A stretch of DNA of 15,006 bases from Burkholderiaceae bacterium (GTDB lineage Bacteria; Pseudomonadota; Gammaproteobacteria; Burkholderiales; Burkholderiaceae_E). The stretch spans positions 1-15,006 of the forward strand of contig JAHYJF010000059.1 of assembly GCA_019428955.1 (NCBI GenBank), read 5' to 3'. Shown here piece by piece: positions 1 to 7,419 of the stretch. A model generated the notes under the pieces. It saw only the letters and a program-made list of their open reading frames with translations. It searched no databases and was not told where the DNA came from. The position numbers and the translations under genes are program-made. Positions within the stretch are counted from its first letter, which is position 1. Every line of letters begins with the position of its first letter.

Positions 1-540
1 ATGCCGCAGATCATCTTCGTCACCGCATTCGACGAATTTGCGGTCGACGCCTTCGAAGTCCGGGCCATCGACTACCTGCTCAAGCCGGTTCGTGCGCCCA
101 GGCTGCTCGAAGCGCTCAAGAAGGCGCTGGCGCGACTGCCCGAAGACAATCGCGACTCGATCGACGAGCTGGCGCGGGCCACCAATACCCGCCGCCGCCA
201 CCTTTCGGTCCACGAGCGTGGGCGGGTAATCCTGGTGCCACTTGAAGATGTCGTCTACCTCAGGGCCGAGCTCAAGTACATCACCGTCCGCACCCACGAG
301 CGTGAACTGCTGATCGAGGAATCGCTGACTTCGCTGGAAGAAGAGTTCAGCGACCGCTTCGTGCGGATTCACCGCAACGCACTGGTTGCCCGGCCGTCGA
401 TCGCCGGCTTCGAGCGGGTGACCCCGGTAGGCGAGGCCGGCGGCGGAGACCCGTTCTGGCAGGTGGTGTTGCGCGATATTCCCGAGCGCTTGCCGGTCAG
501 CCGCAGGCAGTGGTCAACAGTAAAGACAATGGTCAGCTAG
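1..540 (+). CDS. algR: LytTR-family response regulator (AlgR-like), 5' end outside window
   Basis: Cytoplasmic transcription factor of a two-component system; only about the last 179 residues are present. Residues 1-45 are the end of a CheY-like receiver domain: the switch threonine is in FVTAFDEF (T8) and the conserved lysine in DYLLKPVR (K28). The phospho-accepting aspartate lies before the window, so by comparison with Pseudomonas AlgR (about 248 residues) some 70-80 residues are missing. The ATG at base 1 is internal, not the true start. Residues 66-178 are a LytTR DNA-binding domain, with the typical HRNALVAR segment near residues 123-130. A cognate AlgZ/LytS-type sensor kinase would be expected upstream, but this is inference. 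The stop is 30 bases before the preferred hemC start, so the regulator is probably co-transcribed with the haem genes, as in several proteobacteria. The family assignment is firm; the exact symbol is less so. Confidence 0.88.
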   Translation: MPQIIFVTAFDEFAVDAFEVRAIDYLLKPVRAPRLLEALKKALARLPEDNRDSIDELARATNTRRRHLSVHERGRVILVPLEDVVYLRAELKYITVRTHERELLIEESLTSLEEEFSDRFVRIHRNALVARPSIAGFERVTPVGEAGGGDPFWQVVLRDIPERLPVSRRQWSTVKTMVS

Positions 541-569
541 AATTCGCGGTCCTGCCCACGGAAGCCGCG

Positions 570-1547
570 ATGACCGCCAACCAGAAGTCCACCAAGCCCA
601 TTTCGCCCACCATTGCCCCGCCCTCCCGGCTGGTGATCGCCTCGCGTGAGAGCAGCCTGGCGATGTGGCAGGCGGAGCACGTGCGCGACCTCTTGAAGGG
701 TCTCTATCCGGCTTGCAGCGTGGAAATCCTCGGCATGACGACCGAGGGCGACCGGGTGCTCGACCGGGCACTCAACGAAATCGGCGGCAAGGGGTTGTTC
801 ATCAAGGAACTCGAGGTCGCCTTGCTCGAGGGTCGCGCCGATCTCGCCGTGCATTCGCTCAAGGACGTTCCCATGGAGATGCCCGAGCAGTTCGTGCTGG
901 CGGCAGTGCTCCACCGCGAGGATCCTCGCGATGCCTTTGTTTCCAACAATTTTGCCGATCTGGAGAGCCTTCCGCCGGGAGCAAGGCTGGGCACCTCGAG
1001 CCTGCGGCGCGCAGCCCAGATTCGCTCACGCTTCCCGCATCTCGAGATCCGCTCGTTGCGCGGCAACGTCAACACTCGCCTCGCCAAGCTCGATCGCGAC
1101 GATCACGACGCGATTGTGCTGGCAGCAGCCGGTCTCAAGCGTCTTGGTTTCGCCCACCGGATCCGGTCGATCATTGCGCCTGAAGTCAGCTTGCCGGCCG
1201 CGGGGCAGGGCGCGCTGGGAATCGAAACCGGGAGCGACCGGCCAGATGTCGCCCAATGGCTCGCGCCCTTGGTGGATGCCGCTTCCACTGCCCAGGTCAG
1301 TGCCGAACGGGTTGTTTCACGGCTGCTCGGTGGCAGTTGTCGGGTTCCACTGGCCGCTTTCTGTGTCCCCGACGGCAAGTCGGGGCTGCGTTTGACGGCG
1401 CGGGTGGCAGCCGAAGACGGCAGCGAAGTGCTCGAGGCGGTAGCCCTGTCCGACTCTGATTCAGTTGCCGCGGCTGAGAAGATCGGTGCCCAGGTGGCGC
1501 AGGCCCTGATCGCGCAGGGCGCGGAGCGCTGGCTCGGGGAACACTGA
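570..1547 (+). CDS. hemC: Hydroxymethylbilane synthase (porphobilinogen deaminase)
   Basis: Joins four porphobilinogen molecules into linear hydroxymethylbilane in the cytoplasm, the step before HemD in haem and sirohaem synthesis. Numbering from the ATG at 570 (325 residues, near the family's usual 300-320), the enzyme begins at about residue 20 with LVIASRESSLAMWQAEHV. The active-site segment AVHSLKDVP holds the catalytic aspartate (D99). LLGGSCRVP carries the cysteine (C257, codon 1338-1340) that binds the dipyrromethane cofactor. I chose ATG 570 because GGAAG at 560-564 lies 5 bases before it. A GTG at 510 in the same frame would add 20 residues but overlaps the regulator gene by 31 bases, has no visible ribosome site, and adds sequence unlike the family. 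The N-terminal 20 residues are a Thr/Pro-rich extension with no obvious role. Key residues are intact and identification is secure. Confidence 0.96.
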   Translation: MTANQKSTKPISPTIAPPSRLVIASRESSLAMWQAEHVRDLLKGLYPACSVEILGMTTEGDRVLDRALNEIGGKGLFIKELEVALLEGRADLAVHSLKDVPMEMPEQFVLAAVLHREDPRDAFVSNNFADLESLPPGARLGTSSLRRAAQIRSRFPHLEIRSLRGNVNTRLAKLDRDDHDAIVLAAAGLKRLGFAHRIRSIIAPEVSLPAAGQGALGIETGSDRPDVAQWLAPLVDAASTAQVSAERVVSRLLGGSCRVPLAAFCVPDGKSGLRLTARVAAEDGSEVLEAVALSDSDSVAAAEKIGAQVAQALIAQGAERWLGEH

Positions 1548-1590
1548 TGCGCCCGGCACCGGCAAGTTCATCCGGGAGTTGAGGGCCGGC

Positions 1591-2349
1591 ATGGGCGCCG
1601 TCGTCCTGACCCAGCCGCAGCCCCGGGTCGCCGCCCTGGCCGCTCGGCTGCGACTTGCCGGGCACCATCCGATAGTCTGTTCGTTCGCCGAGTTGGTGTC
1701 GGATGCCGCAGAACTCGAGCGGCTGGCCAGCACCCGATGGGAGGACTACGAGCGGGTTCTGCTGACTAGCCCCAGCGCGGTCCAATTCCTGCTGGTCGCG
1801 CTCGAGCGCCGGATGCCGGCCGGAATCCGGCTGGGCGTGGTCGGGCCGGGTAGCCTGCAGGCGTTGCGTGACGGTTTGACCTCGGGTGGCGCGGTTGACG
1901 TGATTCATCCGCCGGGCCCTCCCTATGATGCCGATGCCTTGCTGGCGCTGCCCCAGTTGGCTGAACTTGGCGGGCGGCGGGTAATGGTGCTGCGCGGGAA
2001 ACGGGGGCGCAGCGACTGGGTCGAGACGCTGGCAGCGCGCGGCGCCCGTCTCGATGTGAGGATCCTTTACGCTTCGCGGCCGATCGAGCCGGCCAACGAG
2101 GCACGGCAGGAATTGTTTGAGCTTTCGCGAAGGGCTGCTCCGGCAGTTTTCGTGGTCACGACCAGCGAGAGCGCGCAGCAGCTCGACAATTGGGCGGTCA
2201 GCGGCGGTTTTGGTGCCTGGGCAAGAAGCCAGCGGGCGCTGACGGTGCATCCCCGCATCGCCGAAGTCTTGGCTGGATTGGGCTGGAACACGATCACAGT
2301 GGTCGCGCCGGGTGAAAATGCATTGCAGGCCGCGCTAGAATCGGCATAA
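1591..2349 (+). CDS. hemD: Uroporphyrinogen-III synthase
   Basis: Closes and rearranges hydroxymethylbilane (the HemC product) to uroporphyrinogen III, the branch point to haem, sirohaem and cobalamin. The protein is 252 residues from ATG 1591, close to the E. coli enzyme. HemD is poorly conserved, but the two-lobed pattern is visible: an opening VVLTQPQPRVAALAARL, then RVLLTSPSAVQFL near residue 52, a second-lobe start with VMVLRGKRGR, and FVVTTSESAQQLDNW in the C-terminal half. An in-frame TTG at 1579 is an alternative start. ATG 1591 is preferred because GAGGG at 1581-1585 precedes it at normal spacing. The ATG that overlaps the hemC stop (1547) is in another frame and soon reaches a stop. 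The gap to hemC is 43 bases, and position between hemC and hemX supports the assignment. Confidence 0.92.
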   Translation: MGAVVLTQPQPRVAALAARLRLAGHHPIVCSFAELVSDAAELERLASTRWEDYERVLLTSPSAVQFLLVALERRMPAGIRLGVVGPGSLQALRDGLTSGGAVDVIHPPGPPYDADALLALPQLAELGGRRVMVLRGKRGRSDWVETLAARGARLDVRILYASRPIEPANEARQELFELSRRAAPAVFVVTTSESAQQLDNWAVSGGFGAWARSQRALTVHPRIAEVLAGLGWNTITVVAPGENALQAALESA

Positions 2350-2391
2350 GGCGCGACGCGATGGCGTGCCAACGCTAATCGGACAAGGCTG

Positions 2392-3522
2392 ATGGCCGAA
2401 ACCAGAAACGAACCGCAACCTGAGTCCACGCCCCCGAACGCACCCGGGCAGAAGCCGGCGCCGGGCCCTGCGGCTGGTCGCAGCGGTGCCGCCCCGGTGC
2501 AATACCCGCGAGGAAGCTTGGTCGCCCGCTGGGCCGGCTGGGCGGCGCTGGTGCTGGTAGCCATCCTGGCAATCTATTTCCTGCGCTGGTCGGAACGTAC
2601 CGGGCGGGAACTCTCGCGGCGCGTGCACGAGGGCGAAATCAAGATCGCGAAATGGGAGACCGAACTGGCCCAGGTCCGGGACCTCGAGCGCGACCTCCAG
2701 AATCGCGCGGCCGTGGCCGAGAGCAAGCTGGCCGAGGTTCTTGGCCAGCAGGCCCAGCTCGAGTTGCTCTATCGCGCGGTCACCGAGGACAACATCGAGG
2801 CAATCCTGGCGGACGTCGAGACTTCGGTGTCGATGGCTGGCCAGCAGCTGGCAGCCGGGGGCAATCCCCAGGCGGCGCTGTTTGCGTTGCAGAGCGCCGA
2901 CCAGCGCCTGGCGCGCGGAGATGACGCTCGAGTGCAGGGGCTGCGCGCGGCAATCGGGCGCGACATCGAGCGCCTGCGCACGGCGTCCGGTGGCGATTCA
3001 GTGACCATCGCGGCGCGCCTGGATTCTATTGTCGACAGCATCGACGGCTTGACCCTGATCGCCGGCAATAAGCGCGTGCCAGGAGAGCGGGCGGCGCCAC
3101 TCGCGAACGCGGGTGACGCTGGCGGGGCGGCTCCGACGCAGAATTGGTTGCGAAGAATGTTCAGCGCCGGAGCTTTGGGCGAGGAACTGGCGCAACTGGT
3201 GCGGGTGAGCCGGATCGATGCGCCAGATGCCGCGCTGGTGGCCCCGGAGCAGGCGTACTTCCTGCGCGAGAACCTACGACTGCTGCTGCTCAACGCGCGA
3301 CTAACCCTGGTCGGCAGAAATGATGCGCTGTTTCGCAGCGATCTTGACCGGGTGATCGGCTGGCTGGGAACCTACTACGATCGCGGGGACCGCAAGGTGG
3401 TGGCGACCATCGAGCAGCTGCGCCAGCTCAAGGCCGCGCGGGCGGCGACATCGATTCCGACGGTCAGCGAGAGTCTGGCGGCCGTGCGCAGCGCGCGCGG
3501 TGCGCGCGACTCCAAGCGCTAA
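2392..3522 (+). CDS. hemX: HemX-like membrane protein of the haem operon
   Basis: A 376-residue inner-membrane protein. A cytoplasmic Pro/Ala-rich N-terminus (about 1-42) is followed by a single membrane segment near residues 46-62 (WAGWAALVLVAILAIYF). A charged helical stretch predicted to be coiled coil follows (about 66-110, with repeated Glu/Arg/Leu heptad-like spacing), then a helical C-terminal domain. This is the HemX layout. Databases often label such proteins uroporphyrin-III C-methyltransferase, but I see none of the glycine-rich SAM-binding motifs of SUMT/CysG, so that enzymatic name is not supported. Its role is unknown; a scaffold for haem-synthesis enzymes is a guess from context. 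The start ATG 2392 has GGACAAGG at 2381-2388. The C-terminus is short and basic, and its codons form a GC-alternating hairpin (3492-3508). The gene ends 4 bases before hemY. Confidence 0.87.
   Translation: MAETRNEPQPESTPPNAPGQKPAPGPAAGRSGAAPVQYPRGSLVARWAGWAALVLVAILAIYFLRWSERTGRELSRRVHEGEIKIAKWETELAQVRDLERDLQNRAAVAESKLAEVLGQQAQLELLYRAVTEDNIEAILADVETSVSMAGQQLAAGGNPQAALFALQSADQRLARGDDARVQGLRAAIGRDIERLRTASGGDSVTIAARLDSIVDSIDGLTLIAGNKRVPGERAAPLANAGDAGGAAPTQNWLRRMFSAGALGEELAQLVRVSRIDAPDAALVAPEQAYFLRENLRLLLLNARLTLVGRNDALFRSDLDRVIGWLGTYYDRGDRKVVATIEQLRQLKAARAATSIPTVSESLAAVRSARGARDSKR
3492..3508 (+). other. GC-alternating hairpin at the hemX-hemY junction
   Basis: A perfect 7-base inverted repeat (CGCGCGC, loop GGT, GCGCGCG) in the last codons of hemX, ending 18 bases before the hemY ATG. 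There is no T-run, so it is not a typical terminator. It may influence translation of hemY or be a by-product of Arg/Ala codons in a GC-rich gene. Confidence 0.4.
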
Positions 3523-3526
3523 CCCC

Positions 3527-4714
3527 ATGCGTCGCGCCGTCTGGTTGATCCTGGTCCTCTCGGCCGCCGTCGGGCTGGCCCTGCTGCTTCACTTCCAGCA
3601 CGGCAACGTGTCGATCCTCTGGGCGCCATACCGGATCGATCTGTCGGTCAATTTCGCGGTGATCATCGTGCTGGCCACGTTCGTGGTGATGTACGTCGCA
3701 ATCCGGGCGGCGAGCCAGACCATGTCGCTGTCGCGCCGGATCTCCGAATACCGGGCGGGGCGCCGCCGCGAACGCGCGATGGGGGGACTGCTCGATGCCG
3801 TTACCGCACTCTTCGAGGGCCGTTTCGGGCGGGCTGAGCGTCTCGCCGGCAAGGCGCGCATCGACGAGACCGTGGCCGGGGTGGCGGCGCTGATAGGCGC
3901 CAAGGCGGCACACGCGCTCCAGGAGCCGGAGCGCCGCGACCACTGGCTGGAAGTGGCGCGCGAAAGTCCTTCCGGGACACTGGCCGCCGGGCTGCTCGGC
4001 GCCGAGATCGCGCTCGACGAAGATCGGCCCGACGACGCGGTCGCCGAAATCGATGCAGTTCACAGCGGGAAATCGCGCCACATCCACGCGCTGCGCCTCG
4101 CTCTTCGAGCCTACGAGCGGGCCCACGACTGGCAACGGGCGCTGGCAGTGCTCGGGCAACTCGACAAGCGCGATGCCCTGCCGGTGGCGGCAATCCGGGG
4201 CAGCAAGATTCGCGCCTATCGGGCCCTCTTCAAGCTGCGCGGTGGTGACGCCGATGCTATCTGGGAGGTCTACCGCTCACTCGGGCGGCGCGATCGCCAA
4301 ATCATCGAGATCGTCGACGCGGCAGCTCATGCGCTGGCTGGCGCCGGTGATGAGCAGCGTGCCGGTCGATTGGTCGAGGAAGCTTTGGCGTTACAGGTTT
4401 CGCCGCGGCTGTTGCGCCTGTACGCGCGCCTGACGAGCGTGCCGGCGCGCGATCGCATGGCCCGTGCCGAAAAATGGCGCGACCGTCACGGCGACGATCC
4501 GGCGCTGCTGGCGGCGATGGGCGAGTTGTGTCTGGCCGAATCCCTGTGGGGCAAGGCGGAAGATTTCCTGCAACGAGCCGACAAGCTGGCGCCCAGCCGC
4601 GTGACGCGCCAGTTGCTTGGTTCGCTCTACGAGCGCACCGAGCGCCACGACGAGGCCTACCGCTATTACAAGCTGGCCGCCGAGAACGCGTCGCCGCTGA
4701 CGCTCGAGCCCTGA
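3527..4714 (+). CDS. hemY: HemY: membrane-anchored TPR protein of the haem operon
   Basis: A 395-residue inner-membrane protein. Two N-terminal membrane segments (about residues 4-22 and 43-62) match the HemY N-terminal domain, including the HFQHGNVSILWAPYRIDLS link. A helical C-terminal part rich in Ala, Leu and Arg has TPR-like repeats, clearest near the end (LGSLYERTERHDEAYRYYKLA). In proteobacteria this gene follows hemX and is thought to act in late haem synthesis, but its chemistry is not settled. It is unrelated to the protoporphyrinogen oxidase called HemY in Bacillus. ATG 3527 is chosen: it lies 4 bases after the hemX stop and begins the conserved membrane segment. A GTG at 3500 would overlap hemX and add nine unconserved residues. 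No ribosome site is visible before ATG 3527, so translation is probably coupled to hemX. Confidence 0.9.
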   Translation: MRRAVWLILVLSAAVGLALLLHFQHGNVSILWAPYRIDLSVNFAVIIVLATFVVMYVAIRAASQTMSLSRRISEYRAGRRRERAMGGLLDAVTALFEGRFGRAERLAGKARIDETVAGVAALIGAKAAHALQEPERRDHWLEVARESPSGTLAAGLLGAEIALDEDRPDDAVAEIDAVHSGKSRHIHALRLALRAYERAHDWQRALAVLGQLDKRDALPVAAIRGSKIRAYRALFKLRGGDADAIWEVYRSLGRRDRQIIEIVDAAAHALAGAGDEQRAGRLVEEALALQVSPRLLRLYARLTSVPARDRMARAEKWRDRHGDDPALLAAMGELCLAESLWGKAEDFLQRADKLAPSRVTRQLLGSLYERTERHDEAYRYYKLAAENASPLTLEP

Positions 4715-4751
4715 AGCGGGCCCGGCAGCACCTCGCACCCGGGACCAGACG

Positions 4752-6383
4752 ATGTTGATTGCAGCCGCACAGTTGAACCTCACCGTAGGGGATTTCGCAG
4801 GCAACGTTGCCGCGATTGTCGCGGCAGCGCGCTCCGCAACAGAGCAGGGCGCGCGCGTGCTGGTTACGCCCGAACTGGCGATCTCCGGTTATCCGCCCGA
4901 GGACCTGCTGTTGCGCGGCGCGTTTTACGCCGCCGCCGCCCGGGCCCTGCAGCAACTCCTGGCCCAAACCGCCGAGCTTGATATCTTCGTGGTGTGCGGT
5001 GCCCCGGTCGAACGCTCGGGCGGCCGCTTCAATGCTGCGGTGGTGGCCCATCGCGGCACCATCGTCGGTGAGTGTCACAAGCAACAGCTGCCCAATTACG
5101 AAGTCTTCGACGAGCGTCGTTATTTCGAGGCCGGCACCAAGCCGCTGGTATTCACGGTCGACGGCATCGCCTTCGGGGTGCTGGTTTGCGAGGATCTGTG
5201 GTATCCAGGACCGCCGGAGCAGGCCCGTAGCGCCGGCGCGGATGCCTTGCTGGTGCTCAACGCCTCGCCATTCCATCTCGACAAGCAGCATCGCCGAATC
5301 GGCGTGGCGTATGACAACGCCACCGCGATCGGCTTGCCGGTGATGGCAGTGAATCTGGTCGGCGGCCAGGACGAACTGGTGTTCGACGGCCTCTCGTTCG
5401 CGCTCGACGCGCGGGGCAAGCTGGTGGCGCAGGCGCATTCCTTCGCCGCTGACCTGTTGCTGGTCGAAGTCAAGCCCGGCAACGGGCGGGCGCAATTTGC
5501 GACCACGCGGATCGAACCGGTGCCGGGGCTGGAGGAGCAGACCTACGCCGCGCTGGTAGTCGGGGTGCGCGACTATGTCGACAAGAACGGATTTCCTGGC
5601 GCGATCATCGGGCTCTCGGGCGGGATCGACTCGGCGCTGACCATGGCGATCGCCGTCGACGCGCTCGGCGCTGAGCGGGTGCGGGCGGTGATGATGCCCT
5701 CGCCCTATACCGCCGAGATCTCCTGGATCGATGCCCGCGACATGGCGCTGCGCCTGGGAGTGCGCTACGACGAGCTGCCGATCGGCGAGTGCATGGCGGC
5801 GTTCGATGCGACCCTGGCCGAGGAATTCCGCGGGTTGGCGGCCGACACCACCGAGGAAAATATCCAGGCACGGATCCGTGGCACGCTTCTGATGGCGCTG
5901 TCGAACAAGCACGGTTCGATCGTGCTCACGACCGGCAACAAGAGCGAGTTCGCAGTCGGTTACTGCACGCTCTATGGCGACATGGCCGGCGGTTTCGCGG
6001 TGATCAAGGATATTGCCAAGACGATGGTCTACCGGCTCAGCCGCTGGCGCAACCGCACTGGCGAAGTGATTCCGGAGCGGATCATCAACCGGGCGCCGAG
6101 CGCCGAGTTGCGCCCGGATCAGACCGACCAGGATAGTCTGCCGCCCTACGAGGTGCTCGACGCGATCATGCAGATGTACATCGAGCAGAATCGTAGCGTC
6201 GCGGAGATTCTTGCCACTGGCTTGCCGGGCGACGCGGTCGAGCGGGTGGTCAGGCTGATCCAGCTCAACGAATACAAGCGCCGCCAGGCGCCGGTCGGAA
6301 TCAGGGTCACGCACCGCGCCTTCGGCCGCGATTGGCGCTACCCCATCACCTCGAAGTTCCGCGATGTCCGCGGGATCGCGTAA
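4752..6383 (+). CDS. nadE: Glutamine-dependent NAD(+) synthetase
   Basis: Makes NAD from nicotinic acid adenine dinucleotide and ATP using ammonia released from glutamine; cytoplasmic, last step of NAD synthesis. The 543-residue protein has two domains. Residues 1-260 are a nitrilase-fold glutaminase with an intact catalytic triad: E41 in TPELAISGYPPEDLL, K110 in HKQQLPNYEVF, and C146 in VLVCEDLW. Residues 265-543 are the synthetase, with the ATP P-loop LSGGIDSA at 288-295 and the TTGNKSEFAVGY segment. The length fits the shorter two-domain type of proteobacteria rather than the roughly 650-residue actinobacterial type. The gene starts 38 bases after hemY and ends 23 bases before glnB, so it may be read from the hem operon. 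I see no strong promoter in the gap. All key residues are present. Confidence 0.96.
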   Translation: MLIAAAQLNLTVGDFAGNVAAIVAAARSATEQGARVLVTPELAISGYPPEDLLLRGAFYAAAARALQQLLAQTAELDIFVVCGAPVERSGGRFNAAVVAHRGTIVGECHKQQLPNYEVFDERRYFEAGTKPLVFTVDGIAFGVLVCEDLWYPGPPEQARSAGADALLVLNASPFHLDKQHRRIGVAYDNATAIGLPVMAVNLVGGQDELVFDGLSFALDARGKLVAQAHSFAADLLLVEVKPGNGRAQFATTRIEPVPGLEEQTYAALVVGVRDYVDKNGFPGAIIGLSGGIDSALTMAIAVDALGAERVRAVMMPSPYTAEISWIDARDMALRLGVRYDELPIGECMAAFDATLAEEFRGLAADTTEENIQARIRGTLLMALSNKHGSIVLTTGNKSEFAVGYCTLYGDMAGGFAVIKDIAKTMVYRLSRWRNRTGEVIPERIINRAPSAELRPDQTDQDSLPPYEVLDAIMQMYIEQNRSVAEILATGLPGDAVERVVRLIQLNEYKRRQAPVGIRVTHRAFGRDWRYPITSKFRDVRGIA

Positions 6384-6394
6384 CATCGCGCTGC

Positions 6395-6400
6395 AAGGAA
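6395..6400 (+). promoter_or_regulatory. Ribosome binding site of glnB
   Basis: AAGGAA six bases before ATG 6407. It fixes the glnB start there, rather than at the in-frame upstream start at 6332, which lies inside nadE. Confidence 0.7.
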
Positions 6401-6406
6401 CCCGCC

Positions 6407-6745
6407 ATGAAACGAATATCAGCCATCATCAAACCGTTCAAGCTCGACGAGGTCCGCGAGTCGCTGGCCGAGGTCGGCATCACTGGGCTCACGGTCACCG
6501 AGGTCAAGGGTTTTGGCCGCCAGAAGGGCCATACCGAGCTATATCGCGGGGCCGAGTACGTGGTCGATTTCCTACCCAAGGTCAAACTCGAGGCGGTCGT
6601 CCCGGATGACCTCGTCGAGGCCGGCATCGACGCCGTAATCCGCGCTGCCCGAACCGGGCGCATCGGCGATGGCAAGATCTTCGTCACCGACGTCGCGACC
6701 GCGGTGCGCATCCGCACCGGCGAGACCGACGAGGCGGCGATCTAG
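6407..6745 (+). CDS. glnB: Nitrogen regulatory protein PII
   Basis: A 112-residue trimeric sensor of 2-oxoglutarate, ATP/ADP and, through uridylylation, glutamine. It controls targets such as glutamine synthetase adenylylation and NtrB. It aligns along its whole length with E. coli GlnB, starting MKRISAIIKPFKLDEVRE. The T-loop (about 37-55) carries GHTELYRGAEY with Y51, the residue uridylylated by GlnD. The B-loop is TGRIGDGKIF (83-92) and the C-loop contains RIRTGE. GlnB is favoured over GlnK because there is no amtB gene beside it and its sequence is closer to GlnB. The start ATG 6407 has a good AAGGAA site. The upstream partner is nadE, which suggests joint expression of a glutamine-using enzyme and a nitrogen sensor. 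The gene converges with smr, 4 bases between the stops. Confidence 0.95.
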   Translation: MKRISAIIKPFKLDEVRESLAEVGITGLTVTEVKGFGRQKGHTELYRGAEYVVDFLPKVKLEAVVPDDLVEAGIDAVIRAARTGRIGDGKIFVTDVATAVRIRTGETDEAAI

Positions 6746-6753
6746 GCGCCTAG
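6742..6753. repeat. Palindrome holding both convergent stop codons
   Basis: CTAGGCGCCTAG is a perfect 12-base palindrome centred between 6747 and 6748. The glnB stop TAG (6743-6745, + strand) and the smr stop TAG (6752-6750, - strand) are its two arms. No T-run follows on either side, so it is not a standard bidirectional terminator. Confidence 0.9.
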
Positions 6754-7403
6754 CGCGCCGCCAGCAGCACCAGCAGCGCACCGGAGCCGCCATCGTCGGG
6801 ACGCGCCTGGCAGAACGCCAGGACCTCGGCGCGCTGGACCAGCCAGCGCATCACCTTGCCCTTTAGTATCGGCTGGCGTCGGAACGAGCCCAGCCCCTTG
6901 CCGTGGATGATGCGCACGCAGCGGATCTCGCGCTGCCGGCATTCGCTGAGGAAGGATGCGAGCGCCTCGCGCGCCTCGTCGACCCGGTGGCCGTGCAGGT
7001 CGAGCTGGTGCTGTACGGTCCAGCGGCCACGGCGCAGCTGGCGGGGAACCATTGTCCCGACCCCGGCACGGCGGTAGGCCAGCTGGTCGTCAGTGTCGAG
7101 GATCAGATCGAGATCGATTTCGTCGGAAAGAGATTGGGCCAGGGCGGCCTCCTCGTCGCGCTCACGCTGGCGCGCTTCGGGCGGCGGCGGCTCGCTGCGG
7201 AGCAGCGCGCGCGGAGGCGCGTCGATCGGCTTGACCCCGGCCACGGCGTTGCGAAAGATATCCCGCTCGTGTTCCTGCTGCGCGCGCTGCGCAGCCGCCT
7301 GCGCACGCCTGGCCCTGGTGCGCTCGGCCTCGAGCTCGGCCTCACGGCGCATCTGGTCGCGCAGCTTGGCCAGGTCCGAAAGGGTCGCGTACTTGGATGT
7401 CAT
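6750..7403 (-). CDS. Smr-domain protein (SmrA/SmrB-like endonuclease family)
   Basis: A 217-residue soluble protein. Residues 8-48 are a highly charged Arg/Glu/Ala helix likely to form a coiled coil; 60-85 is a Pro-rich linker. The C-terminal Smr domain (about 132-217) has the two family motifs: DLHG (135-138) and HGKG (167-170), then GGSGALLVLL near the end. Proteobacterial Smr proteins of this size include E. coli SmrB, which cleaves mRNA at collided ribosomes; the Asp/His of DLH and the HGKG loop expected for catalysis are present, so nuclease activity is plausible but inferred. ATG 7403 is chosen because it lies 16 bases after the trxB stop. Longer in-frame starts would run back into trxB. 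The ribosome site is weak. It is probably co-transcribed with trxB. Confidence 0.9.
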   Translation of the reverse strand: MTSKYATLSDLAKLRDQMRREAELEAERTRARRAQAAAQRAQQEHERDIFRNAVAGVKPIDAPPRALLRSEPPPPEARQRERDEEAALAQSLSDEIDLDLILDTDDQLAYRRAGVGTMVPRQLRRGRWTVQHQLDLHGHRVDEAREALASFLSECRQREIRCVRIIHGKGLGSFRRQPILKGKVMRWLVQRAEVLAFCQARPDDGGSGALLVLLAAR

Positions 7404-7419
7404 CGCCGGGGCCGAGGCT

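Noticed and set aside
510..569. GTG 510 as the hemC start
   Set aside because: It overlaps the regulator gene, lacks a ribosome site and adds residues not typical of HemC; ATG 570 has GGAAG at good spacing.
1297..2250. A 317-residue minus-strand frame opposite hemC and hemD
   Set aside because: No recognisable domain; both plus-strand genes are intact.
2361..2378. A five-codon frame from ATG 2361 between hemD and hemX
   Set aside because: Very short, no ribosome site and no overlap with the hemX start; chance.
4302..6386. A 694-residue open frame on the minus strand opposite nadE and the end of hemY
   Set aside because: Shadow of codon bias in GC-rich DNA. The plus strand has intact nadE and hemY with all motifs; the antisense product is low-complexity, rich in His, Arg and Asp, with no recognisable domain.
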